Shown here piece by piece: positions 24,740 to 33,657 of a stretch of DNA of 64,000 nucleotides. The notes beneath the pieces were generated by a model. It ran no database searches and was not told where the DNA came from. It worked only from the letters and a program-made list of their open reading frames with translations. Each line of letters opens with the position of its first letter. The stretch's first letter is position 1. The position numbers were made by a program, and so were the translations under genes. The stretch covers positions 1 to 64,000 of the forward strand of contig NZ_PCPG01000019.1 in NCBI RefSeq assembly GCF_002979655.1, given 5' to 3'. The stretch is from Microbacterium sp. MYb45 (GTDB lineage: Bacteria; Actinomycetota; Actinomycetes; Actinomycetales; Microbacteriaceae).

Positions 24740-25945
24740 TTATGGCGTTCCCTCGCCGTCCGGCGGCGTCTCCCCGCCGGGATCGGGTTCGCCGCCGCCG
24801 GGGTCCGTGACCGGCGGAGTGACGCCGGTTCCCGGGTCGGTGCTTCCCTCCGTGGGCGGATTCTGAGTCCCGTCGCCCTGCTGCTGCTGTTGCTGCGGCT
24901 GCCACTGGTTCATGTCCTCGCGCTGGTCGCGCTCGATCTCGAACCGCAGCTGGTCCGCAGCCAAAGCGACGAACGCATCCCGGTAGGCCGCCAGCGCCGA
25001 ACGTCCCTCGACCGTCCACAGATCCGCGGCGGCGACGCGCGCCGCCGCATCCGTCACAGCCGCACGCAGCGACTCCTCGGCATCCGGGTAGCGGGCGATC
25101 GCCGCCGCCGCCGCGGGCACGAAAGATGCCGCGTACGCATCCACCGCCGCGTCAGCTGCGGGCCGAAGCGCATCGAACCTCTCGCGGACAGCCCGCGCCT
25201 CGGCGGTCGCATCGTCCAACGCGACCAGACGCTCCTGGACGCCGTCGATCGCGCCCCCGACCTCCACGAGCGAGTCCTCGTCGATGTCGGCACGCGCATA
25301 TTCGGCGGGCAGCTCGGGAACCGTGATCGCCGCCAACCCCGAGGCATACGCATCGACGGCTGCGAGTGCCGTGGCGAGCGCGGCAGCGTCGGTCACGGCG
25401 ATCGGCGCATCGTCGGGTTCGCCGGCCGGATCCGGGGCGGTGCTCGTCCCGGTGAGCGCGCTCCGGAGCGGGGCGACCTCCGCCGTCTGCGCATCGATGT
25501 CGGCGATGAGCCGGTCCTGAGCCGTCTTCAAGGACTGGTGAGCATTCAGAAGGGCGGCCTCATCGGCCTCCAACGACTCCACGGCACTCGCGGCCGGGCT
25601 GGCTGTCGCCATCTGGATACCGCCGACGGTGCCGGCGACGACCAGGGCCACGACGGCGAGAGAGGCTGCCGAGAGCGTCACGGCGTCGACCGAGCGCCTC
25701 GGCCGCTTCTTCGCACGAGAGGACTCATCGGAACCTGCACCGACGGGAACGGCGGTACGGGCGGCGGCCTGAACCATGTCGGCGAGCGCACGAGCATCCG
25801 CATCGGACGTCGCCGATGCCCGACTCTGCCGCGGCTCGCCGATCATCTCCCGCAAGCGGCGCGCAGTGTGGTGGTCGTCCAGCACCACACTCCCTGCGTC
25901 GCCGGCGCGGGGCCCGTCGGGGAAGAGATCGTCGAGGTGCGTCAT
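24740..25945 (-). CDS. Single-pass membrane protein with coiled, Ala-rich external part and Q/P-rich tail
   Basis: A 401-residue protein of no recognised family. The N-terminal cytoplasmic part starts MTHLDDLFPDG and has HHTARRLREMIGEPR; one helix follows (TLSAASLAVVALVVAGTVGG, about residues 115-135). The external part is Ala-rich and helical (long heptad-like stretch VESLEADEAALLNAHQSLKTAQ), and the last 60 residues are Gln-rich (QPQQQQQQGDG), then Pro/Gly/Asp-rich. ATG 25945 has GAAGG before it; a longer frame to 26023 overlaps the divergent kinase start and is rejected. The 70 bases between it and TTG 26016 must hold two divergent promoters. Its position between exopolysaccharide operons suggests an envelope role. 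Confidence 0.65.
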   Translation of the reverse strand: MTHLDDLFPDGPRAGDAGSVVLDDHHTARRLREMIGEPRQSRASATSDADARALADMVQAAARTAVPVGAGSDESSRAKKRPRRSVDAVTLSAASLAVVALVVAGTVGGIQMATASPAASAVESLEADEAALLNAHQSLKTAQDRLIADIDAQTAEVAPLRSALTGTSTAPDPAGEPDDAPIAVTDAAALATALAAVDAYASGLAAITVPELPAEYARADIDEDSLVEVGGAIDGVQERLVALDDATAEARAVRERFDALRPAADAAVDAYAASFVPAAAAAIARYPDAEESLRAAVTDAAARVAAADLWTVEGRSALAAYRDAFVALAADQLRFEIERDQREDMNQWQPQQQQQQGDGTQNPPTEGSTDPGTGVTPPVTDPGGGEPDPGGETPPDGEGTP

Positions 25946-26015
25946 GTCGCCTTCATAGGAATCGGTAGTCTCGGAAGACGATACCGCCGATCGCACTCGA
26001 CCACGCTGGAGAGCT

Positions 26016-27368
26016 TTGGACATCCATGACTACCTTCGGGTGTTCCGCCGACAGATCGTCGTGATCGTCGCGAGTGTTCTGATCGGTCTCTCCACCGGTG
26101 CGCTGGTCGCGATGCTCACCCCTCTCCGCTACCAGGCTTCGACCGAGGTCATGGTGGCCGCGCAGGTCGCCGACACCGCCACACCCGCCGAGCGCTCGCT
26201 CGCCACCGGGTACGCGAAGCAGGCCGTCGAGACCTACCGCTCGCTCATCACGAGCTCGCTCGTGATCGACCCCGTCACCGAAGACCTCGGCCTCACCGCA
26301 GCCCCCACGGGCATCAGCGCCTCCGCACCCCTCAACAGCGCGATCATCACGATCACCGTCGACAACCGCAACCCGGGGCAGGCCGCGCGCATCGCGAACG
26401 CCGTCGCCGAGAGCTTCGCCACCGTCGTCACCGGCACGCTAGAAAAGCGCGACCAGGCCGCGGCGTTCAGCATCCGCATCGTCACGCTCGAACCCGCTCA
26501 GGTGCCGACGAGTCCCGTCGCGCCCAACCTCTCCCTGTCTCTCATCATCGGCTCGCTGCTCGGGCTCGCCGTCGGCGTCGGCGTCGCGCTCCTGCGTGCG
26601 ACGCTCGACCGTCGGGTGCGCGTCGCCGCCGACGTCGAGGCCGCCGTGCCGGTTCCCGTCCTCGGACAGATTCCCCTCGACCCGGACACGGGTGAGCACC
26701 CCCTCGCCATGAGCACCGCGCCGCACGGCCTCCGCGCCGAGGCCTACCGCAGCCTCCGCACCAACGTGCGCTTCTTCTTCTCCGGCAACCAGGGCGTGTT
26801 CGTCGTGACCAGCTCCGGCCCCGGCGAGGGCAAGTCGACCACGGCGGCGAACCTGGCCCTCGCCTTCGCCGACGCCGGTCAGCGCGTGGCCCTGCTCGAC
26901 GGCGACCTCCGCCTCCCCCGCGTGGCCGAGTACTTCGGCATCGAGGGTGGGATCGGACTCAGCGATGTGCTGGCCGGACGCGTGCAGCTCAACGACGTCA
27001 TCCAGCGCTGGGGCCGCAGCGCCCTGTTCGTCCTCCCGGCCGGCACTGTTCCGCCGAACCCGGCCGAGCTGCTCGGCTCTTCCGCGATGGAGAGTCTGAT
27101 CGAGACGCTCACCGAGGCCTTCGACGTCGTCATCATCGACGCGCCACCGCTGCTGCTCGTGACGGACGCCGCCGTGATCGCGCGCGTCACGACCGGAGCC
27201 CTCCTGATCGCCGCCGCCGGATCGTCGCAGGCCAACCGGCTCACCGACGCGGCCAAGAGCATCGAGTCGGTCGGAGCCCGAGTGCTCGGCACGGTGCTCA
27301 CGAAGGCTCCGGTCAGCGCGGCCGCGAGCACGGCCTACAGCGCCTCCGCGCAGACCACGACGAACTGA
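26016..27368 (+). CDS. BY-kinase/chain-length protein copy 2, poor in C-terminal tyrosine
   Basis: A 450-residue paralogue of the protein at 777. Wzz domain (DIHDYLRVFRRQ, helix IVVIVASVLIGLSTGALVA), second helix (LSLSLIIGSLLGLAVGVGVAL), then the kinase: Walker A SGPGEGKSTTAANLA, A' LLDGDLRLPR, B VIIDAPPLLL. The tail TAYSASAQTTTN holds a single Tyr, so the usual Tyr cluster is missing; it may be phosphorylated poorly or act mainly as a chain-length partner of the next gene product. TTG start with CTGGAGAG before it, matching the other copies. The next kinase gene starts 112 bases after its stop. Confidence 0.9.
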   Translation: MDIHDYLRVFRRQIVVIVASVLIGLSTGALVAMLTPLRYQASTEVMVAAQVADTATPAERSLATGYAKQAVETYRSLITSSLVIDPVTEDLGLTAAPTGISASAPLNSAIITITVDNRNPGQAARIANAVAESFATVVTGTLEKRDQAAAFSIRIVTLEPAQVPTSPVAPNLSLSLIIGSLLGLAVGVGVALLRATLDRRVRVAADVEAAVPVPVLGQIPLDPDTGEHPLAMSTAPHGLRAEAYRSLRTNVRFFFSGNQGVFVVTSSGPGEGKSTTAANLALAFADAGQRVALLDGDLRLPRVAEYFGIEGGIGLSDVLAGRVQLNDVIQRWGRSALFVLPAGTVPPNPAELLGSSAMESLIETLTEAFDVVIIDAPPLLLVTDAAVIARVTTGALLIAAAGSSQANRLTDAAKSIESVGARVLGTVLTKAPVSAAASTAYSASAQTTTN

Positions 27369-27480
27369 CCACACGCAGCGGCCGGTCGTCCCACCGTCGC
27401 TGTGGAAGAATACCGGGATACCGTTTTCACGGCCCGCCTTGATCGGCAGCGGTCGCATTGCATCAGGGGGAATCTGCCGC

Positions 27481-28938
27481 GTGGAACTTCGCGACTATGT
27501 GCGTGTGCTGCACAGAAACTGGATCCTGATCCTCGTCCTGATGGTCCTCGGCCTCGCGGGCGGCGCCGGCTATGCCGCGCTCCAGCAGCCGAAGTACGTC
27601 GCATCGACGCAGCTGTACGTCTCGGTCCGCACCGAGGGCGCCGCCACCGGCGACCTCGTGCAGGGCACGACCTTCGCACGGCAGATGGTCACGAGCTACG
27701 TCGACGTCGTCGGAACCGCCCTCGTGCTCGAACCCGTGATCGAGGAACTCGGCCTCGACGACTCGGTCTCGGGGCTCAGCAGCCGCGTCACCGCGACCAC
27801 GCCGCTCAACACGGTGCTGATCGACGTCAGCGTGACCGACGGAGACCCCGAGCAGGCCGCGGCCATCGCCAACGCCGTCGCGACCAGCTTCCAGGACGCG
27901 GTGCAGAAGACGCTCGAGCAGCCCGCCACCGAAGACGCCGTCAGCCCGGTGCGCATCACCGTGACCGAGCCCGCCATCGCCTCCTCCACTCCGACGAGCC
28001 CCAACGTGCGCCTGCTGATCGTCCTCGGCGGCATCATCGGCCTCGCTCTCGGCCTCGGAATCGCGATGCTCCGCACCGTGCTCGACAACCGCATCCACAC
28101 GCTCCACGACATCGAGACGCTCACCGATCGCCCCGTCCTCGGTGGCATCGCGTACGACCCGGATGCCACCAAGCGCCCGCTGATCGTGCACGCCGACCCG
28201 CGCAGCCCGCGCGCCGAATCGTTCCGCAGCCTGCGCACGAACCTGCAGTTCCTCAACCTCGACTCGGGCCCCCGCATCTTCGTCGTCTCCAGCGCCGGCC
28301 CCGGCGAAGGAAAGTCGACGACCACCGCCAACCTCGCCATCGCCCTCGCCGAGACGGGAGCCCGCGTGGCCCTGGTCGACGGCGACCTGCGACTGCCCCG
28401 CGTGGCCGACTACCTGGGCATCGAGGGCGGCGTCGGACTCACCGACGTGCTCATCGGACGCGTGGACGTGGCCGATGCGCTGCAGAAGTGGGGTACGTCC
28501 GACCTGTACGTCCTGCCGAGCGGGCAGGTCCCGCCGAACCCCAGCGAGCTGCTCGGCTCGGCCGCGATGGATCAGGTGCTCAAGTCGCTCGGCGACTACT
28601 TCGACTACGTGCTGATCGATGCCCCGCCGCTGCTGCTGGTGACCGACGCGGCCGTGGTGGGAAGCAAGACCCGCGGAGTGATCCTCGCCGCCGCCTCCGG
28701 CAAGACCAAGAAGCAGGAGCTCTCCGGAGCACTGCGGGCACTCGAGAACGCCGGCGTGCAGATGCTCGGCGTGGTCGTCACGATGCTGCCGACCAAGGGC
28801 CCCGACAGCTACGGCTACGGCTCCTACACCTACGGCTCGACGCACGACCTCGACGGCGAGACGTCGACGGATCGGCGGAAAGCGAAGAAGGCCAAGAAGG
28901 CGAAGAGCGCCAAGAAGCGCGAAACCGCTCGCGCCTGA
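27481..28938 (+). CDS. BY-kinase/chain-length protein copy 3, Gly/Tyr and Lys-rich tail
   Basis: A 485-residue paralogue, closest to copy 2: ELRDYVRVLHRN, two helices, Walker A AGPGEGKSTTTANLA, A' LVDGDLRLPR, B VLIDAPPLLL. The tail has SYGYGSYTYGS followed by a Lys/Ala run (RKAKKAKKAKSAKKRE), which is unusual and could contact polyanions or the membrane. GTG 27481 is preferred over GTG 27439 by comparison with the other copies. CGGCAG (27444-27449) can pair with CTGCCG (27474-27479), enclosing the CAGGGGG ribosome binding site in the loop. Tandem with copy 2, suggesting duplication and division of labour. Confidence 0.9.
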   Translation: MELRDYVRVLHRNWILILVLMVLGLAGGAGYAALQQPKYVASTQLYVSVRTEGAATGDLVQGTTFARQMVTSYVDVVGTALVLEPVIEELGLDDSVSGLSSRVTATTPLNTVLIDVSVTDGDPEQAAAIANAVATSFQDAVQKTLEQPATEDAVSPVRITVTEPAIASSTPTSPNVRLLIVLGGIIGLALGLGIAMLRTVLDNRIHTLHDIETLTDRPVLGGIAYDPDATKRPLIVHADPRSPRAESFRSLRTNLQFLNLDSGPRIFVVSSAGPGEGKSTTTANLAIALAETGARVALVDGDLRLPRVADYLGIEGGVGLTDVLIGRVDVADALQKWGTSDLYVLPSGQVPPNPSELLGSAAMDQVLKSLGDYFDYVLIDAPPLLLVTDAAVVGSKTRGVILAAASGKTKKQELSGALRALENAGVQMLGVVVTMLPTKGPDSYGYGSYTYGSTHDLDGETSTDRRKAKKAKKAKSAKKRETARA

Positions 28939-28959
28939 CCTGCCCCCGACCGAGCCGCA

Positions 28960-29403
28960 CTACTTCGTCGGCGCCACCCGGAAGACGATGCCGTGATAGA
29001 GCACGAAGCGCAGCAGGACCACGATGACGATGCTCGTCAGGTTCACGAGGTTGACGGCGACCGCCCCCGGCTCACGACCGAGGATCGCGCCGACCGCTTC
29101 GACGCCCACCCAGACGAGCACGGCGCCGATGGCCGTGCAGACCGCATTGGTCACGAGGAACAGCGTGACCTCGGAGACCCGTCCGCGACGGTCCCGGTGG
29201 CGGAACGTCCACTCGCGGTTGCCGATGTACGCGTTCACCAGCGCGACGAGCGAGGCGACGATCTTCGCGGCGACCACATCCCATCCCCACACGAAGACCA
29301 GCAGATTGAAGACGCCGACCTCGATGATGGTGCTCAGCGCACCCACGACGAGGAAACGGCTGCCGACGCTGGCGATGCGACGGATGCGGGAGGGAGGGTT
29401 CAT
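28960..29403 (-). CDS. GtrA-family membrane protein
   Basis: A 147-residue protein with four helices (FLVVGALSTIIEVGVFNLLV, IVASLVALVNAYIGNREWTF, TLFLVTNAVCTAIGAVLVW, VNLTSIVIVVLLRFVLYHGIVF). NREWTFR and the terminal R-F-x3-HG-x2-F are GtrA signatures. GtrA proteins are thought to flip polyprenyl-phosphate-linked monosaccharides. It is divergent (54 bases) from a GT2 gene and near a GT-C-type protein, the trio used to decorate glycans with side sugars. Convergent with the kinase gene. Confidence 0.88.
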   Translation of the reverse strand: MNPPSRIRRIASVGSRFLVVGALSTIIEVGVFNLLVFVWGWDVVAAKIVASLVALVNAYIGNREWTFRHRDRRGRVSEVTLFLVTNAVCTAIGAVLVWVGVEAVGAILGREPGAVAVNLVNLTSIVIVVLLRFVLYHGIVFRVAPTK

Positions 29404-29457
29404 GGCTCAACTAGGCTACTGGCTGATCCCCGCGCCCTCCGCCACCCCAAGGACCCC

Positions 29458-30243
29458 GTGACCCTTCGCCACCTCGCCGTCGTCATGCCCGCCTACAACG
29501 AGGCCGAGGGCATCCAGGGCTTCATCGACGAGATCCGTGACTGCGTCTCCCCCCTGGCCGACCACGTCTCCTTCCACGTCGCCGACGATCGCTCCACGGA
29601 TACCACGGCCACGGTGTTCGACGCCGTCTCCGACGTGACCGTCGAGGTGCAGCCGCTGAACCGCGGCCACGGCCCGACCGCGCTCTCGGCCTACCGTGCC
29701 GGGCTCGCCGCCGACCCCGACGTGCTGGTGCACGTCGACGGCGACGGGCAGTTCTACGGCAGCGACTTCGTTCGGCTCATCAACGCGCTCACCACCGAAG
29801 ACGCCGATGTCGTCCACGGCGTGCGCGACGGCCGTACCGACCCCTGGTACCGCAAGGTGCTCACGGGTGCCGTCGGCCTGCTGATCGCCCTCGCCGCCGG
29901 ACGCCGCATCCCCGACGTCAACACCCCGCTGCGCGCCTACCGCCCCGACGCCCTGCGACTGCTCGTCGACGCGACCCCGCCCGACGCCACGGTGCCGCAC
30001 GTGCACTTCTCCCTCGCCGAGGCGCGCGCGGGCTTCACCGTGCGCTACCTCCGCGTCGCCAGCATCCCTCGTCGGGGCGAATCGACCACGGGCACCATGT
30101 GGGGGCGAGGGAACTCGGTCACCCTGCCGCCGAAGCGTCTGCGCCGGTTCGTTCGCGTCGCCCTCGTCGAGGCGTGGACCCTCTCTCTGCGGCCATCCGC
30201 TCCCCTGCGCGGCATCCGTCTTCCGGAGACCGTCGCGCGATGA
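29458..30243 (+). CDS. Glycosyltransferase family 2 (polyprenyl-phosphate sugar synthase-like)
   Basis: A 261-residue cytoplasmic GT-A enzyme: LAVVMPAYNEAEGIQGFIDE at the N-terminus, ADDRSTDTT, LVHVDGDGQF with the metal-binding Asp motif, and RAYRPDALR. Probably forms a polyprenyl-phosphate monosaccharide for the GtrA/GT-C pair. It has no C-terminal helices of the GtrB type, so direct transfer to another acceptor is possible. GTG 29458 has AAGGA before it. The stop overlaps the next start (ATGA), so the two are coupled. Confidence 0.85.
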   Translation: MTLRHLAVVMPAYNEAEGIQGFIDEIRDCVSPLADHVSFHVADDRSTDTTATVFDAVSDVTVEVQPLNRGHGPTALSAYRAGLAADPDVLVHVDGDGQFYGSDFVRLINALTTEDADVVHGVRDGRTDPWYRKVLTGAVGLLIALAAGRRIPDVNTPLRAYRPDALRLLVDATPPDATVPHVHFSLAEARAGFTVRYLRVASIPRRGESTTGTMWGRGNSVTLPPKRLRRFVRVALVEAWTLSLRPSAPLRGIRLPETVAR

Positions 30244-31688
30244 CCCGAGCACGCACGGTCGTGTTCTGGGCGGCGGCCGTCGCCCTGCTGATCGGTCACG
30301 TCATCGTGGCCTGGCACAGCCTCGTGGTGTGGCGCTTCTGGGAGGACGAGGCCTTCAACCTCACGGTCCCGCTCAATCTGCTGGACGGACTCGGATACTC
30401 CAGCGACGGCGCGCTCTCCGGCTCGACCATCACGCCGTTCGACCCGCGTATCTCGACCGGGCCCGTCGTGCTCCTGCCCGTCGCCGCGCTCCTCGCGACC
30501 GGGATGGACCCGGTGCTGGCCGCACGGCTCGTCCCCTTGGCCTTCTGGGTGGCGCTCCTCGCCGGCCTCGCCGTGATCGGGCGACGCATCGGCGGACGCT
30601 GGGCCGCTCTGCTCGCCGTGGCCGTTCCCCTGGCATTCACGGCGGATGCCGGCTTCTCCCCCATCCAGGGCCCCGCCGACCTGCTGGGCGAGATCCCCGC
30701 GGCCGCGCTCCTCGTCTGGGCCCTCACACTGCTTCCCCGCCGCGCATGGCTCGCCGGGCTCCTCGTGGGCCTCGCGATCCAGGCGAAGCTCATCGCCGCC
30801 CTCGCCCTCCCCGCCTTCGCCATCGCCCTGTGGGTGCTCTCCGACGGCACCGGCTGGGCCCGGGTGCGCGACACGCTCCGACGGTCGTGGCTGCCCCTCC
30901 TGCTGGCCGCCGTGCCGACACTGCTCCTCGAGCTGGGCGCGCTGCTGTCGCTGGGGTTCTCCGGTTATTGGCAGCACGTGCGCGACTTCGCCCACTTCCT
31001 CCGCACCGGCGGGCAGGGTGACGCCGCGACCACGGTGCTGCAGAAGCTCGGGACGCTGGCGGACTCGTGGTCGCTGCCCGGCTTCCTCGCCGTGATCGGA
31101 GCGGTCATCGCCCTCGGTCTCGCGGTCACCGGCGTCGTGCTGCGTTGGCGGGACGCGAGCGCGGCCGACCGGATCGTGATCGCGTACGCCTTGGCGGCCA
31201 TCGTCGGCGCACTCGCCTTCGTCGGCTGGTGGGCCACCGCCTCCCGCCTGCCGCTGTGGGTGCGGCACCCCGCGCCCGGCATCCTGGCGTTCTTCCCCGT
31301 CATCGCCGCGGTCGCGCTGTGGGCGGTGGCCGCCCTGCCCCGCCGCAAGGGCGCGCGCGTCATCGGGATCATCGCCGCGTCCGCTCTGGCCGCCATCATC
31401 GCCGGCGGCGGCGTGGCTCACGTCGTGTCGACGTACGAGCCCCGCACCACGCTGGAGAGCCAGCGCACGGCCCTCGTGCCGCTCACGGCCTGGGTCGAGG
31501 CGAACGACGTCGAATGGCTGGCGGCCGAGCCCTGGGGGTACGCGGTCGCGCCCATCGTGCTGACGGGTGCGCACGTCGGGCTCTTCGACGCCCCCGCCAT
31601 GGCCGACGTGCCACGGCTGACCACTCAGCCCTGCACGACCGAGACGCTCGTCGACGCCGGCCAGTACCGCATCTGCGCGGCACCCTGA
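30240..31688 (+). CDS. GT-C/ArnT-like polytopic membrane glycosyltransferase
   Basis: A 482-residue membrane protein with about ten helices. The first external loop has VVWRFWEDEAFNLTVPLNLL, whose acidic pair after the first helix is the usual GT-C catalytic motif (GT39/GT83-like). The last 60 residues form a small external domain (EWLAAEPWGYAVAPIVL). It would take sugar from a polyprenyl-phosphate donor made by the coupled GT2 and flipped by GtrA, and attach it outside. Start ATG 30240 overlaps the GT2 stop. Acceptor unknown, probably the exopolysaccharide or wall polymer. Confidence 0.75.
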   Translation: MTRARTVVFWAAAVALLIGHVIVAWHSLVVWRFWEDEAFNLTVPLNLLDGLGYSSDGALSGSTITPFDPRISTGPVVLLPVAALLATGMDPVLAARLVPLAFWVALLAGLAVIGRRIGGRWAALLAVAVPLAFTADAGFSPIQGPADLLGEIPAAALLVWALTLLPRRAWLAGLLVGLAIQAKLIAALALPAFAIALWVLSDGTGWARVRDTLRRSWLPLLLAAVPTLLLELGALLSLGFSGYWQHVRDFAHFLRTGGQGDAATTVLQKLGTLADSWSLPGFLAVIGAVIALGLAVTGVVLRWRDASAADRIVIAYALAAIVGALAFVGWWATASRLPLWVRHPAPGILAFFPVIAAVALWAVAALPRRKGARVIGIIAASALAAIIAGGGVAHVVSTYEPRTTLESQRTALVPLTAWVEANDVEWLAAEPWGYAVAPIVLTGAHVGLFDAPAMADVPRLTTQPCTTETLVDAGQYRICAAP

Positions 31689-31717
31689 CCGCCGTCCCTC
31701 GGCTCCCCGTACACAGA

Positions 31718-31755
31718 GAACCGGCCGACCGCTGAGATCAGCGACCGGCCGGTTC
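31718..31755. terminator. Bidirectional hairpin between the exopolysaccharide locus and glmM
   Basis: GAACCGGCCG (31718-31727) and its complement at the far end (31746-31755) enclose a second complementary pair, CGCTGA with TCAGCG. The long hairpin lies between convergent genes and would stop transcription from both sides; there is no T-run on either strand. Confidence 0.6.
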
Positions 31756-31771
31756 CGAGGTTCTGCGAGCG

Positions 31772-33130
31772 TCAGAGCGAGAGGCGCTCCTGCACGACCT
31801 CCGCCAGTCGTCCGGCGTAGGCGTGCACCGACTCCGCATCGGCGGCTTCGACCATGACGCGCACCAGGGGCTCGGTGCCGGACTTGCGCAGCAGCACCCG
31901 CCCGGAATCACCCAGCTCACCCTCGATGTCGCGTACAGCCTGCTGCACGACCTCGTCGTCTGCGACGCGATCCTTGTCGACGTCGCGCACATTGATGAGC
32001 ACCTGCGGGTACACGGTCATGATCGATGCGAGCTCCGCGATCGACTTCTTCTGCCGCGCCATCTCCGCCACCAGGTGGAGGCCCGTGAGGATGCCGTCGC
32101 CGGTGGTGGCGTACTCGCTCATGATCACGTGACCGGACTGCTCGCCGCCGAGCGCGTATCCGCCCTCGTTCATGTCTTCGAGCACGTAGCGGTCGCCGAC
32201 GGCGGTCTGACGCACCGTGATGCCGTGCTCGCGCATCGCGACATGCAGGCCGAGGTTGCTCATGACGGTCGCGACGAGCGTGTCGTCTGTGAGGCGTCCG
32301 CGCTCCTTCATCGACACCGCGATGATGGCCATGATCTGGTCACCGTCGATGTGATTGCCCTCGGCGTCCACGGCGAGGCAGCGGTCGGCGTCGCCGTCGT
32401 GGGCGATGCCGATGTCGGCGCCCAGACGCACGACAGCCTCGGCGAGGTTGTCGAGGTGGGTCGAGCCGACTCCGTCGTTGATGTTCCAGCCGTCGGGGTC
32501 TGCCCCGATGACCGTCACCTCGGCGCCCGCATCGCGGAACGTCTCGGGCGAGACCCCGGATGCCGCGCCGTGGGCGCAGTCGAGCACCACGTGGATGCCC
32601 TCGAGACGATTCGGCAGCGAGCCGAGGAGGTGCACGACGTAGCGGTCCTCCGCGTCGGAGAAGCGGTCGACACGACCGACGCCGGCACCCGTCGGGCGCA
32701 GCATCTCGCCGTGCATGGCCTCTTCGATGCGCTGCTCGACCTCATCGGGGAGCTTGCGGCCCCCGCGGGCGAAGATCTTGATCCCGTTGTCGGGAGCGGC
32801 GTTGTGCGAGGCCGAGATCATGACACCGAAGTCGGCGTCACGGTCGGCGACGAGGAACGCCAGCGCCGGGGTCGGGATGACACCGGCCTCGAGGACGTCG
32901 ACACCCGAGGAGGCGAGCCCGGCCGAGACGGCCGACGTCAGGAAGTGTCCGGAGACCCGGGGGTCGCGGGCGACCACTGCGGTGAGTCGCTTGCCTTCGG
33001 CTTTGCGAGCCTCCGCAGTACGGCCCTGGCCCAGGACGACAGCAGTCGCCTGGGCCAGGGTGAGCGCCAGGTCGGCGGTGAGGATGCCATTGGCAAGTCC
33101 TCGCACGCCGTCCGTGCCAAAGATCGGCAT
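31772..33130 (-). CDS. glmM: Phosphoglucosamine mutase
   Basis: A 452-residue cytoplasmic enzyme converting GlcN-6-P to GlcN-1-P for UDP-GlcNAc and peptidoglycan. FGTDGVRGLAN at the N-terminus, the active phosphoserine loop MISASHNAAPDNGIK (about residue 105), the metal-binding DGDADRCLAVD, GGEQSGHVI for sugar binding and RKSGTEPLVRVM for phosphate binding are all intact. It lies 14 bases after rpsI, the usual actinobacterial rplM-rpsI-glmM order. Confidence 0.97.
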   Translation of the reverse strand: MPIFGTDGVRGLANGILTADLALTLAQATAVVLGQGRTAEARKAEGKRLTAVVARDPRVSGHFLTSAVSAGLASSGVDVLEAGVIPTPALAFLVADRDADFGVMISASHNAAPDNGIKIFARGGRKLPDEVEQRIEEAMHGEMLRPTGAGVGRVDRFSDAEDRYVVHLLGSLPNRLEGIHVVLDCAHGAASGVSPETFRDAGAEVTVIGADPDGWNINDGVGSTHLDNLAEAVVRLGADIGIAHDGDADRCLAVDAEGNHIDGDQIMAIIAVSMKERGRLTDDTLVATVMSNLGLHVAMREHGITVRQTAVGDRYVLEDMNEGGYALGGEQSGHVIMSEYATTGDGILTGLHLVAEMARQKKSIAELASIMTVYPQVLINVRDVDKDRVADDEVVQQAVRDIEGELGDSGRVLLRKSGTEPLVRVMVEAADAESVHAYAGRLAEVVQERLSL

Positions 33131-33144
33131 CGGAGCAGTGGACC

Positions 33145-33630
33145 TTAACGCTTCGAGTACTGAGGCGCCTTACGGGCCTTCTTGAGTCCGGCCTTCTTGC
33201 GCTCCTTGACGCGAGCGTCACGCGAGAGGAAGCCGGCCTTCTTCAGGGTCGGACGGTTGTTCTCCTCGTCGATGCCGTTCAGCGAACGGGCGATGCCGAG
33301 GCGGAGCGCACCGGCCTGGCCCGAGGGGCCACCACCGGAGATGCGCGCGATGACGTCGTATGCACCGGTGAGGTTCAGCACCGTGAACGGGTCGTTGATC
33401 AGCTGCTGGTGCAGCTTGTTCGGGAAGTAGTCCTCGATCGTGCGGCCGTTGACCGTGATCGTGCCCGAGCCGGGGACGATGCGCACGCGGGCGATGGCCT
33501 GCTTGCGACGGCCGACAGCGGCACCCGGGACGCTGAGGACGGGGCGGGGAGCCGCCTCGACCACGTCGGTCTCCGGAGTCGACGTCGAGAAGTTCTGGGG
33601 GGTTTCGGTGGTGTCCTGGATGTCAGCCAC
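33145..33630 (-). CDS. rpsI: 30S ribosomal protein S9
   Basis: A 161-residue protein. An acidic, Thr-rich N-terminal extension of about 35 residues, common in actinobacteria, precedes the conserved core (AVGRRKQAIARVRIVPGSG, DVIARISGGGPSGQAGALRLG). The basic C-terminus ends APQYSKR, the tail that reaches the P-site tRNA. It follows rplM by 27 bases in one operon. Confidence 0.98.
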   Translation of the reverse strand: MADIQDTTETPQNFSTSTPETDVVEAAPRPVLSVPGAAVGRRKQAIARVRIVPGSGTITVNGRTIEDYFPNKLHQQLINDPFTVLNLTGAYDVIARISGGGPSGQAGALRLGIARSLNGIDEENNRPTLKKAGFLSRDARVKERKKAGLKKARKAPQYSKR

Positions 33631-33657
33631 GAGTATGTCCTTAAGTCTTTACGGCGC

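Noticed and set aside
24870..24905. CAG-type microsatellite
   Set aside because: Imperfect and only about six Gln codons; it is explained as coding sequence for the Q-rich tail.
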